The translations under genes were made by a program, and so were the position numbers. Positions 1 through 10,983 of a stretch of DNA of 63,904 bases are shown piece by piece. The stretch's first letter is position 1; every line of letters begins with the position of its first letter. This stretch comes from Seiridium cupressi. Its lineage: Eukaryota; Ascomycota; Sordariomycetes; Amphisphaeriales; Sporocadaceae. Below the pieces are notes generated by a model. The model was not told where the DNA came from. It saw nothing but the letters and a program-made list of their open reading frames with translations, and made no database searches. The DNA lies in the NCBI GenBank assembly GCA_036674765.1, contig JARVKI010000154.1:1-63904 (forward strand), given 5' to 3'.

Positions 1-73
<73 letters not shown>
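1..73. repeat. 73-base poly-C run at window start
   Basis: An uninterrupted run of C occupies the first 73 bases and changes abruptly to ordinary sequence. No fungal telomere unit (TTAGGG or CCCTAA) is attached. A homopolymer this long at a terminus is most simply an assembly or sequencing artefact, for example dark-cycle poly-G reads joined in reverse complement. It could instead be a real G/C tract at which assembly stopped. Confidence 0.9.
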
Positions 74-74
<1 letters not shown>

Positions 75-838
75 AGCTCGGAGAGCTTGAGGCTTCATGG
101 TGCGTCAGTCGTCCTAGGCATTTACAGGGATGGGCCGATCTCCGCCTAGCGGTTATCAGGGTCACAAGCCCGCTAACTCAGCCCATGCCCATGTGCTGAT
201 CTCCACCGTCAGATCTGATGAACGCTCCCTGTGTCAACTACATGGGAGCCAAGGTTAGTGGTTGTTTATTCGGCCTTCAATGCCGGTATCTGGGATCAAG
301 GCCATGCAAGGCCACCGGTCGACGAGGGGCTCTGCCACCATCCCGAAAACGCACCTGTCCCTGAATGACCATAGTGTCCAATTCGTTGGGTACCGTTTCC
401 GATAACATGGGGTCTGTGGACTCGCGGGTGCGGTCTGTGAATTCCGTCTGATATCGGCTCTAGTGGCGCCGTCAAACGAGGGGTGGAGCTTGTGCCCAAC
501 TTGGAAATTTCACAAATTGAGATTTGTGAATACCATCTTCTCTGCCCAATCAGCTCAATCTTGTAGGGGAAGTGCAACAGCCACAGCCTAGAGAAGCTGC
601 GGGACCACAAATCTTTGGGTACGATGCCTGGAACCCACGTCTTCATAACACATTTGGCATGCCTTGATGAGGCTGTACGGACATGAAAGCTGCCTGATTC
701 AACATAATCTTTCTCCTCCATCCATCCAGGGTTTTCTTTTGGGCATAGTGCGGGCTGTCGCCGCATCACGTTCAGCCTATTCGGGGATGGTTGGTTACTT
801 TGATGGCAGCAGGCAGAATCGTGACATATATATCACCA
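74..838. other. Upstream region of TYW4, no recognised gene
   Basis: About 760 bases of mixed composition precede the first TYW4 exon. A minus-strand frame of 157 codons lies at 296-769 but has no recognisable domain. It would overlap the TYW4 promoter, so I do not call it a gene. No tRNA or repeat is seen. Confidence 0.5.
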
Positions 839-3800
839 ATGGCGAAGAAGCAGGCGCAGGGGCGGTCCGTCAAGGAGCGAGCCCAGGACGACTTGGTCAT
901 GTCTGTAAGTGCACAATACAATGTACAAGTTCCTGTGCAACTATAACCCTGACCCCCATGTTTTAGACGAACAGCAGCAGTATCGTTTCCAAGCGAAGTG
1001 TTGAGCGAATCTACTATCCCGACGAGCCTCACTTCTTCCGCTTTTTTGTCAAGAAATTCCAGAGGCGCTCGCCGCTGATTAACCGCGGATACCACCTCCG
1101 GCTCCATGTTATAGATGTCGCTGTCAGGAACTTCCTCCAGAGACCTTCAACGAAGCGCAAGGTGGTTATCAACCTGGGTGCCGGATTGTATGACACGATG
1201 CCCCTTGTTGTCCCTGCTGGTGCTGACATGGTTGCAGCGACGTGCTCCCCTGGCAATGCTTGACCAGATACTCTGCCTCCAGCGAGAATGCCAAGTTCAT
1301 TGACATTGATTTTCCGGACTTGATGCATAAGAAGAGCAGAGTAATCCAAGAAACCCAAGAGCTCAAGTCAGCATTAACAAATATGCGAGTGTCCGAGGAT
1401 CCATTAGTGTTGTTGGAAAGCGACCAGTACGTTCAGATGGGCTGCGATTTGAGAGACCTCGACAGTATACAGCAATCGCTATCAAAGCTGGTCGATGTCA
1501 ATGAGAGCGAGTTCATATTCGTTGCTGAAGTCTCCATCACATATATGGAGACAGCAGCCGCTGACGCCGTCATCAGGTGGGCGGCTTCTCTTGGTCAAAG
1601 TTGGAGACATCTTTCGTCGACTTGTACAAGCTCATGCTGACTGTTCTATAGCTGAGTTCTGCTTGCTGGAGCAAATACTACCAGATGGCGCTGACCATCC
1701 TTTTGCTGAAACCATGCTTCGCCACTTTGAGAAGCTGAACACTCCTCTTAGATCAGTGTCTACGTATCCAACTCTCCAGGATCAGAAATACCGCTTTGCC
1801 CACTTGGGGTGGGCCGACGTCGACGTTGAAACACTTTGGAGCACTTGGTCTTCTGAGAAATATCTATCTCTAGAAGAGCGTCGGAAGCTCAATGAGATTG
1901 AGCCATTTGATGAGTGGGAAGAATTTGCCATCTTTGGCGCCCACTACTGCGTCGTCTCGGCTAGAAATCTACCAGCTGGAGACCATAGCGAGTTGGAACA
2001 TACAAGTACCTCATGCTCGAGGGATGACGCGCCGCCGCAGCTCAACCTCGAAGCCACGTTCAGCGAGGGCGTCAGGACATGCCAACGCCGTTTTGGAGCG
2101 TCGATGATGCTAGAAGATCTGCTGGGACGGCAGTTCGTTGCAAACCTGTTTGGCCTCGGAAACACCAGTCGTCTGAGATCTATCGATATCTACAGCTCAG
2201 GGTCCATGATAGACATCGGACTGAAACCCGTCGGGCCTCCAGCTAGAATGGGTCATACAATCGTGGACGTCGGGGTGCATGGGAATCTTCTCATCGGTGG
2301 TCGTGGGTCGCCCTCTGCCCCCCTGAAAGACTGTTGGCGCTTCGACAAGGCACGCCAGGACTGGCAGAAAGTCGAGGACCTCCCTACGCCTTTGTATCGG
2401 CATGCAGCAGTCAGAGTGGGCCGGTCGAGCTTGGCTTTGGTCGTCGGCGGCAAGACGGGTCCCTCGAATGTCTATAATGGCTGTCTCCTATATATTCCTC
2501 GCAAGGGTTGGGTCGAGTGTGAGATATCGGGGCAGCGCCAGGTTCCTGTTTTTGGCGCCATGTTGGCTAGTACAACTTCTAGCCCATCTGGGTCGTCAGC
2601 CACTTTCGAAGGAATATTGGCAGGCGGTCTCACAAGGGGTGGCACTTTGGCCAAGCAGACTCTCCGCTGGGAGCTCTCGGTGAGTGACATTGACAGACCA
2701 ATCATCAGATTCACGCCACTCGCGCTCGATGTAGAGAGTGGCAGGCAATCATCTCCCTGTCTGTTGAATCGTTTCGGTGCGAATGCAGTGGTTGGTAAGA
2801 ACGGGCAACTCTTGGTCATCGGTGGAATAATTGAAGGCCGTGTTCTCCAAAACCACGATGAAGTCCTGCTCGTTGAAATTACGAGAGACAGCCTGAGCAT
2901 TGTATATACTGCAGGCATAAATTCTCAGACCATGCCGCGACCGCTGCTGCTTGGTATGTCTATAGCACAAAGTGCTGACGGACGAATTTTGCTCACCGGT
3001 GGTGGTGCAACCTGTTTCTCCATGGGAACATATTGGAACAAGGGCCATTACATCTTGGAATGCAACAGGCTAGGAGGGCAACAACCTATCCAAGGCACAG
3101 GATCGTCTTCGTCTAATTGGAAGTTCTGCCAGACCTTGGAACTGACAGACACTCCAGCACATCAGCCAAGCACCATAGCATCTGGCCATGCTGAAAAGCC
3201 GGCATTAAAAGCCATACCAAGAGTCAGACTGGAGAGCCCGTCTGCCTTCATCGAGATTCTGAAGGCAGGAAAGCCCGTTATCATCGAACGCGCCGACCTT
3301 GGCACATGTGTCAACTCCTGGACAACCGATCACCTGGTGAGCCAAGTTGGGAAAGATCGCAGGGTTGTAGTGCATGAAGCCGCGACATCCAAGTTGGATT
3401 TCACCTCCAAGAATTTCAGCTATGTGACTAAGGGATTTGGGATGTTCGTAGAGGAGGTGGCTCGAGGTGGCAAGATGTATCTGAGAGCCCTATCAGAAGC
3501 CAGCCCAACAGATAAACCGGCGGTTCTAAGCCAGGACTTTCCCGCCCTGGCACAAGAGTTTGTATTACCCCCGGAGCTAGCCTTTGTGGCGGAGAACATC
3601 TTCAGCTCGGTACTAAGGATCACGGGCCCGGTGAACATGTGGCTACACTACGACGCAAGTCCTACACTCCACGAACGTTTTTGTGTTCCATCAGCTAAAC
3701 TTTTCTTAGGTTATGGCGAACATTTATTGTCAGATAGTCGGCTCCAAGCGGTTGATACTCTTCCCACCATCGGATGTCACAGAACTACCGTTCGCACCCG

Positions 3801-4159
3801 GGGCTTCGAGCTCTAGCCTAGACGTGTTCGCGGAGTTGGATTCGGTGTCATTAGCAAACACCCATCCCCACGAAGCACTTCTGGGCCCTGGAGACGTGTT
3901 GTTCCTGCCGCCTCTGTGGCTACATACGGCAGCCCCAATGAGCGACCTAGGCGTGGCTGTGAATGTCTTCTTCCGCAATCTGGAGAGCGGCTACTCAGCT
4001 GGTCGGGATGTGTACGGGAACCGCGACCTCGCGGCATACGAGAAAGGCCGACAAGATGTTACTCGAATCTTCAACGCATTTAGCAAGGTGCCCGAGGATA
4101 TGAGGGGGTTCTACACAAGAAGATTGGCAGGAGAACTGTTACAGAAACTGCATGAATGA
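839..4159 (+). CDS. PPM2: tRNA wybutosine-synthesizing protein 4 (leucine carboxyl methyltransferase + Kelch + JmjC)
   Basis: Proposed exons are 839-904, 967-1187, 1238-1593, 1652-3654 and 3710-4159, giving 1031 residues, the usual size for fungal TYW4. The family carries out the last steps of wybutosine formation on tRNA-Phe: carboxyl methylation and methoxycarbonylation. Splicing restores the SAM-site motif LGAGFDVLPWQCLTRYS and the joint WAASLAEFCLLEQ. The N-terminal third is the leucine carboxyl methyltransferase fold, the middle carries Kelch-like repeats (VVGGKTG, IGGIIEG, LTGGGAT), and the C-terminus is a JmjC-like cupin with LHYDVMANIYCQIVGSKR and PPLWLHTA. The ATG at 839 opens a short basic first exon (MAKKQAQGRSVKERAQDDL) typical of the family. 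The fourth intron is GC-AG, and the third uses a weak GTCAAA donor. The gene converges with the MFS gene at 4356. Confidence 0.92.
3655..3709 (+). other. GC-AG intron in TYW4
   Basis: This 55-nt intron begins GCAAGT and ends CTTAG. Removing it joins LHYD to VMANIYCQ, the conserved JmjC Fe-site region. No GT donor nearby gives this join, so a GC-AG intron is the only reading that keeps the domain. Confidence 0.85.
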
Positions 4160-4355
4160 GCTCCTCATCACCGAGGTCGTTAGGGGAGTGGCCCACAGCA
4201 GATGAAGCAGCCGACAGCGATATGCTAGGAACCACAGACTAATCGGAAGCCAAAGACATCATCACCTTATTCAATACACCCCAATGTGATTTGATGACAG
4301 TATTAGCTGCTCCAGTGAAGCTGTCACTCCGTAGTTCAGACTCGCCTTTGTGAGC

Positions 4356-5798
4356 CTAGCGATGCTGTTTCTTCGCAGATCTCCGCCTCAACCATCCGTA
4401 GCCCCTATATATCTGATGCCCGACCTTCTCATCGGTATCCTGGGCATGCTCAAGCCCACCTCGTCTCAGGCCGCCAGGTAGAGCAAACCACAAAAGAAGG
4501 ATAAACACAAATACAGCCAAAATTATGGGCTGTAGGACCTCCACTCCCCTGCTCGATGCAATTGCGCCGACGGCGAATGGGAATATGGCCGCTCCGCCGC
4601 CACCGAGAGCCGCCGCAAACCCAATGGCGGCAACGTGATAGTCGCTCGGAAGCAGCTTCGTCGCCGCCACCACGGCGGCGGGGAAGAGTGGGCCGAGAAA
4701 GAAGCCCTCGAATGCCACGAAGATGGCCGAGGCAATGAAGCTGGGGATCAGCCAATACATCAACTGCAGCGCGATGGACAGCAGGAGATAGATGGTAATG
4801 GAAAGCTTCTCGCCGATCCTTCCGGTGATGAAACCCAGAACTACCCGGCCAACCGTCAGTCCCAGCCAGAAAAAAGTCACCGTCAGGCCAGCCGGGAACG
4901 CCTCTGCCCCCCTCACCACAAGCATGAATGTCACGATCCAGCCTCCAAGACTGACCTCGGCTCCGACGTAACCGAGGAAGAAGAAAGCCACCAACCAGAC
5001 GATGGGCGACTTGACGACCGTTCGCGTCGTCGTCCTTGCCCCTCCAGTAGCATCGGCATGCGTCGCTCGGTAGACAGCTCCCGTGGCACCCCAGAACACC
5101 GTCGTCGCCAGGACTGACTCCAGAGCGGCTGCAGCAATCATCACGTAATAGAACTGGTACCAAGCCAGGCCCTTGGTGACCATGGCCGTGGCAATGAGCG
5201 GACTGATCGTGGCTCCCAGCCCGTAAGACCCATGCAAGAAGCCCAGCAGCTCGTTGGCATTCTCCATGTTTCCGATCCACGCATTCCACGCACTGTCCTC
5301 GATGCCGTTGCCAAGCCCAGGAAACATCATGATGGGCGGAAGTGCGGCAAACGGCGGGTGCAGACACATGGGTATATAGCCAATCAGTCTGGATAAGGGG
5401 GCGATAACAGCCACACCACGCTGGCCGAGGTGATGGTGCACGAGGTTGTTCGACATGGCCGCGACGAAGTAGCCGACGAAGGAGGAGAGGAAGAGCAGCG
5501 ATACCAGCGTGTACGAGATGTCGTAGTACGTCTCGATATACGGGATGAGGGCCCCGACACAGGCATCGTTCATGCCCATCACGATGAACGAATAATTAGT
5601 GACGATAAAGCGGTAAGTGTTGATCCGGGGCTGGTTCCAGCGCTCTAGCGAAGGTTTTGGCCGCTGCTCTGGTGCCTCCGTGTCTTTAGATTCCTCGACA
5701 TCACGATCTTTGCCATGTATGGTTGGTTCTTTCGCCCCAAGCTCTCTTGCCGCCGGTGGTTCATCTAGAGCAGTAGTAACTGGAGCAGCCGTAGACAT
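4356..5798 (-). CDS. MFS transporter, fucose-permease / Bsc6-like
   Basis: A single intronless frame of 480 codons. After an acidic, probably cytosolic N-terminus of about 60 residues, about 12 hydrophobic segments follow. The first starts near TYRFIVTNYSFIVMGMNDA, whose GMNDAxxGALIP pattern recalls the fucose-permease-like MFS branch that includes yeast Bsc6. A motif-A-like loop (GLTVGRVVLGFITGRIGEK) sits at the start of the second half. The C-terminus is basic (LRRRSAKKQHR). The substrate cannot be told from sequence; sugars or small organic solutes are possible. The ATG at 5798 is the first in frame. The gene converges with TYW4, with 196 bases between the stops. Confidence 0.88.
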   Translation of the reverse strand: MSTAAPVTTALDEPPAARELGAKEPTIHGKDRDVEESKDTEAPEQRPKPSLERWNQPRINTYRFIVTNYSFIVMGMNDACVGALIPYIETYYDISYTLVSLLFLSSFVGYFVAAMSNNLVHHHLGQRGVAVIAPLSRLIGYIPMCLHPPFAALPPIMMFPGLGNGIEDSAWNAWIGNMENANELLGFLHGSYGLGATISPLIATAMVTKGLAWYQFYYVMIAAAALESVLATTVFWGATGAVYRATHADATGGARTTTRTVVKSPIVWLVAFFFLGYVGAEVSLGGWIVTFMLVVRGAEAFPAGLTVTFFWLGLTVGRVVLGFITGRIGEKLSITIYLLLSIALQLMYWLIPSFIASAIFVAFEGFFLGPLFPAAVVAATKLLPSDYHVAAIGFAAALGGGGAAIFPFAVGAIASSRGVEVLQPIILAVFVFILLLWFALPGGLRRGGLEHAQDTDEKVGHQIYRGYGWLRRRSAKKQHR

Positions 5799-5914
5799 GG
5801 TGGCGGACGTGGCAAGATCCGAGCAATCAAGCTATGATGGTATGTGCCAGGCGCGCGAGTATCTACAATTCTAGAGTACGAGTCTGGACCGGGGGAATTG
5901 CTATAGGGCAGCCT

Positions 5915-6292
5915 CTACATCAATCGGAGCCAGCCAGCCCGGGCAAGCTTCCTCACTTCCTGTGCCCAACTGGCTCCGAGGGCGGCAGGAGTCCGTTCGA
6001 GGTCCGCCCGGAGCATGGTGACCGCCCATGTCGGAGCTCTTCGTGTGTGCCAAGTCAAATCTTGGACGATTGATAGGCCTGTCATGTCATAGAAGTGGAG
6101 AGCGTTATACCAACCACCGAGGATTAGCCAGCGGGCCCGACTTGCCGGCCTGAGCGCTGCTTGTGCGTCGCTGGAACGCTCGCTCTGTACCTGATCCTGG
6201 AATTCTTCGCGATCTGTGTGGGCAGAGTCTTGTGAGTCCTCCCTGATGCGTCTTTCAGATCTGTCAGGCAGTGGCACTAGCAACACAGTCAT
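5915..6292 (-). CDS. Hypothetical ORF, 125 codons
   Basis: An open minus-strand frame upstream of, and in the same direction as, the MFS gene. The C-terminal two thirds, around RWLILGGWYNALHFYDMTG and APTWAVTMLRADLERTP, has a protein-like composition. The start is unsure: an intron-acceptor-like CTGACAG lies about 35 bases inside, so an upstream exon is possible. I do not recognise a family. It could be chance. Confidence 0.2.
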   Translation of the reverse strand: MTVLLVPLPDRSERRIREDSQDSAHTDREEFQDQVQSERSSDAQAALRPASRARWLILGGWYNALHFYDMTGLSIVQDLTWHTRRAPTWAVTMLRADLERTPAALGASWAQEVRKLARAGWLRLM

Positions 6293-8970
6293 TAAAACTG
6301 GGTTGTTACTGGTGGCATGAGGCGGCTTAGGCCCACGATGTGGTTCACCGGCTTCGGCCTAGCCAGGATTGAGCTTTTGTCATCAGCTCGAGAGTGCACT
6401 GCTTGGCCTGAGGATAAATTCCCCTTGGCCAAAATAACAACCGAGCCGTGATGTGTACCATTCAGGATGAGAACCTATTGGACAGATTGCCCAAGCCTCC
6501 TTGTCTGTTTGCTGCCTTTGGCTCCGTAATCGTGAACACACCAGCCACCCCTGGAAGGGAAGAGACTCGGTCTGCACGGTAGAGAGCATGACCAGTATGA
6601 CGGGAAACACAACTCTTCGTCGAGCGGTTCTCTTGTGCAGCTGAGGCAACGAGCTTACACTGATCCGGCCTTGGAATCCCCCTCTTCCATTCCCTTGGTC
6701 TAAGCGAGATGGCAACCAACAATAACTGTACCACCATCTCGACGAACCGTGAGGGATCTTATAAGCTTCCGCCATGGGATGCCACGGCCGCTTTCTCTAG
6801 GTTATCTCTTTATACCAGCACTGAATGTTCCCCGATGTGTGCTTCGGTGGTCCGAGGTGAAGAGGGGGGCCGCTCGAAGGAGTATGTCTACGGCACGAGC
6901 ATATAGAAACTCGGCCAGAGCGGCTGGCACCAGATCAAGATCTTCCCACAAGAGGCGCTTGACGCTCGGCTGACTTGCCGTATTCAGCAGTGTTGATTGG
7001 CAATGTGCTAGCGATTGAGACAGACTCTTGTTTCCTTTGACAGGCCTTTAAAGAGGTACCATGCCCAGCCGGCCGCTCGCGGTTGAATGAAAGCTTCTTT
7101 GTAGTGGCTGGTTCGAGTCACGCAAGTGTTCATAGCTGAATAGCAGTGCTAGGCCGTGACGTCTAAGCGCCGGCCAATGGACTGTAGAAGAGGTTCCTGG
7201 GTAAATTGTACAACTTGGCATTCGTATTGCTGACATGGAAGACAGCTCCTAATGCTCAAGTCCCCAGCGTAGAGCTCAAGGCGACATGTAGCCTTTCCAT
7301 CCGATGCCGACTTCAGCTCAAAATTCATCCGCACAGGCGATGACTCGGCTCGAAATTGCCTTATCTCTCCGCTTGGCCACGATCACTGGTTGGAATGGCT
7401 TGATGGTATCGGTACGGAGTATTAGCTTGCAGTGTTCATACTGTGAACATTTTAAATATTTTTATGCGGGAAACACCCAACTTCCGTGGGAGCAGTGACA
7501 TGGATAATACGTAGCAAAGGAGCCAGTAGGGAATGCCCCGAAGGAATCTGGCAATTGATCGTCTCCGTTCCGATCCGTGTCCGTGGCGGAGTTTGGAGCG
7601 AGAATCTGGGTCGGCTTTCAGGCTGAGGCCGAACCTGCAAAGGACCGCCTGTGTTACCTCGAGATATTCGCCTCGGTCAAACAGTGAAGAAGTGTGGAAT
7701 ATGACTGTGAGAGCGCTTGCTGCCCAGGTGGTGATACCATACTAGTCTGTCTGATATGAGCGGACTCGAGTAGGCAGCACTGTCTCATTCACTGGAGCAC
7801 GTCGCAATACAGAGTCGAATCTACACGGAGCATCTCGCTTTCTCTCATTACCGGCACGAGACAAATGGAATGGCTGGGGCTGATTGGTATGCGGCGAGGA
7901 TCAGTTGCCAAGAAATAGGCGCAGCCAATATCCTCTGCTGTTTCGAGCTTGGACGTAATAATATTGCCATGGCCAAATCTTCCCTGTTTTCTGAAATGCT
8001 CTTCGGCGTGAAGGGTGCTCACTTGAGCCAGAGGAGGTCACCTTGGTTCGGGATCACACCACCAAGAGGGGGGGGGGGACATCGAGACTACATTGTCTTC
8101 CTTGCGCCGATACTTCGTGTCCGGCGCCAGATGATCACCTGTACTTTGGTAATACATTGCAGGGGAGGGCTACGCCTTCGTGTTACCAAGAGCCCCGAGC
8201 CGCAGATCAGAAAACCTCTGGGGTCGCCAGGCTGAGTCACCACGTGAAGTGCCATTTGTCTAATCGTCATCTCCAGATTCTGCGTAATGTTCACCATCGA
8301 ATGTGGAAGGTCGGAATTTGAGGCGCAAAGGATCAACCTGTTTATTGGATTCAGCTCGCCATGCACAAGACACAATGCATTATTTCGCTGATGATTGGTT
8401 TGTTGCATATCAGATGATACCCAATCTGTTGTCAAAAGGGCCCAGGTGGCACGGAGCTGGCTTGGGGGCGCCGCATCCGCCGCCGGCATGACGCAGTTAT
8501 CAGCCCTATAGGGCATATGCCAGACGCTGCATGGCGCGCGGTTTGGGCTGCTCATTGTAGTAATATGTGCTGTTGCATCAACACTGGCCAATTAGGACGA
8601 CAGTTTCGTCCTATAGTGCTTCCGTCGGTACCTTTTCGGCCATGAGGCTGCGGTGGGCGGCTATGAACGACCATCTACCTGGGCGGAGCCTTCCGGCTAC
8701 ACAATGTACCATATCATTTAGAGAGCTCTTGTGGAAAGTACGATACATTGCATGTATAGCTCCGTGGTAGCCGCGGGTGAAGTACCGGACATGTCTTGAT
8801 CGGCACTTCACAACAGGCGTCGAGTCGAGTCGCCTGCAACAGAGACTTGAAACGCTACAGCCTGCCTTCGATTCACCTACCTGCTTGCATGAGGTCCGAG
8901 ATAGAAACTTGAATGCTCGGCGGTTGCTACCCACCAGTCAGAACTCACCATCCAAGGGCTTGTGTAGCTC

Positions 8971-9084
8971 GGTTATATGGTGAAATTGGTAGATAAAACC
9001 CTAAAAAAAAATAAAAAAAAACTTATTTTACCGGAAGGGTTGAGATTTACAACTAACAATTTACATGTTCCCCCCCCCCCCCCC
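8971..9084 (+). other. AT-rich islet with a tRNA-Leu D-arm-like segment, followed by C15
   Basis: In balanced DNA, about 100 bases turn A/T-rich with long A runs and then end in 15 C (9070-9084). The start (8971-8996) reads GGTTATATGGTGAAATTGG and then TAGAT, closely resembling the acceptor and D-arm of organellar or bacterial tRNA-Leu. No matching T-arm or 3' acceptor strand can be found, so this is not an intact tRNA. It could be a mitochondrial DNA fragment inserted in the nucleus, a mis-join, or coincidence. Confidence 0.35.
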
Positions 9085-10528
9085 AAAAACCTGTTGATGA
9101 CCTCACGCTGGAGACCAGTTGCTGTATGGAATATGCCTGTCTATCGCTAGTCGATACGTTCTGACCCCAACGCACGCTCATAGTCGTCTGATCTCGACAT
9201 GCCAAGCTGCACCTCGAACTTCGTATAAACAGGGGAACATGACGGATCCTCAGATGAATGCTGCTCGAGTAGGTGTAGCAAAGAGCACACCAGCCCTAAC
9301 CGCGTCGATCATAGCTTAGACCGTATATGCAGACGAATCGTGGACTGTCGGGCTCGATACCTCCTTGGCCCAATCGTATCCCGTACCCCTCGTCCTATGG
9401 GGAGGGCCGACGAAGCGCATAGGCAATCGGCCTGGTGCGTATTATCCCCCAGGCGGCGGCTGGCACGGGTCACGTGTAAATCCCGCCCGAGAGTCGCACC
9501 GGGGTCAGCGACGGGCGAATCGCAAAGAGGCGTTGGTTCATCAGTGTCAACTTGATTATCACCGATGATCAGCAGCAGGGCGGTGTGGCCAAAAGTTCTC
9601 TACATATTGTTATGTTGTATCCAACACAGACGGAAGTGCCAAGCGGCAGCTTCATCGCAATGTGGTACGGGCAAGGCATTGCAGAGGAACGGCTCGGCGC
9701 AAAGAGGGTCTTCTCGGAGCCTTTGGACACCAACGTGGCTGAGCAGTTAGTGACCAGGGTAGCAGCGGCAGTAGCATCTGGATTCTCGTCCCCGCGTTGA
9801 AGGCTGTCGTTGGATGGAGGACTCGTCCTGTCGCTGAGTAAATCAAGCCACGTAGAAATCGGTAGTAAGGGCGCCTTCCGTCGCGACATTGTTTTTTATT
9901 ATCACGACCAAGCTTCAGCCGATGCAGATTTCCATTGCAACATCTATGTTGGCAGCGGAGACGCCGGGATGAATAATTGCAGGCGTTTTGACTGACTTGT
10001 GCAGACTGCCCACTTCTATAGTCTGCCGGTGGGACGGGTCTCTCTGGGGCGGCGATCAGATCAGGGGCGGGGAAGCGTGGTGACTCTGTAAATCGGACCT
10101 GGCTGCTACGTTAAGGTCACCGCTGGATCTAGAAAACCAGCTGTCGACCTCCCTGCCCGGAGCTGGAACGGGGGTTGGTAAGCCCAAGGACGACAGTCTC
10201 CCGGGACCCGATTGGCCCTATTCGCACCCGCAAGGTTTAAGCTGCCCAATCACAGGGGCCATGGACTGCTCCGGGACTGGAGAATGGCGAAAATCATAAG
10301 TTGACCGCTTGTCCGCCGGCCAAAGGACGGATGCAATAGCATCGCAAGGTGGGACCACGAGCTCCATCATGCCCATCCCAGTTACGGCCGAGCTCATGAC
10401 TGAATCCAAAATGCCCTAGCAAATGGAGTGGGCCTTATGAGAGGCTTGTTCCTGGCGATGGGTTCGTCTTGCAGGATTTGTCGCCTTTTTGCGTCAGGCC
10501 CGAAAGGGCGGGATTCGAAGGCCTGTCC

Positions 10529-10983
10529 TCAGGGTGCATATGTCATGTGCAGCGCAGAACCCACGGGGGTGGTGTTGAAGAAGCGGAAGAGTACATAAGG
10601 CTGAACGCGTGTCAGCACCTTCTTTTGGTTGGCCCAGGCCAAAACCCGATGCAGTAACACGCCCGCCAAAGAGGGGATGTAGGGGACAAGATGGAAAGGT
10701 CGCCCTTCGCATGAATCTGCACCGGGCCCGTGATGCTGTAGGTATTTGCAAGTATGAAAATGCACAACAACTTCCCCCAGTGGGCCAATCACGTGTCATG
10801 GGCCATGCTGTGCACCTGGACGGGAAGAACTGCTGGTTCATGGCAATGAGCGCAACGTAGATAGACCTTGAGACATGCCGTTTCTCGTCCCCTCGACCAG
10901 TTAGTCCATCGTGCCTCCACAGCGAGGCACAAGTTCGAGAACATGATGAGCTGGTGATATTCAAGTGCCGACAGCGTTGCCAT
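10529..10983 (-). other. Possible decayed coding fragment
   Basis: Two minus-strand frames overlap by a few bases: 10983-10789, beginning MATLSALEYHQLIMFSN, and 10792-10529, ending VLFRFFNTTPVGSALHMTYAP. Each has stretches of protein-like, partly hydrophobic composition. They would need a frameshift or an intron to join. No family is recognised. Confidence 0.2.

Noticed and set aside
1..73. Telomere
   Set aside because: The run is pure C without a TTAGGG-type unit.
296..769. 157-codon minus frame near the left end
   Set aside because: It has no recognisable domain, overlaps the probable TYW4 promoter and has unremarkable composition.
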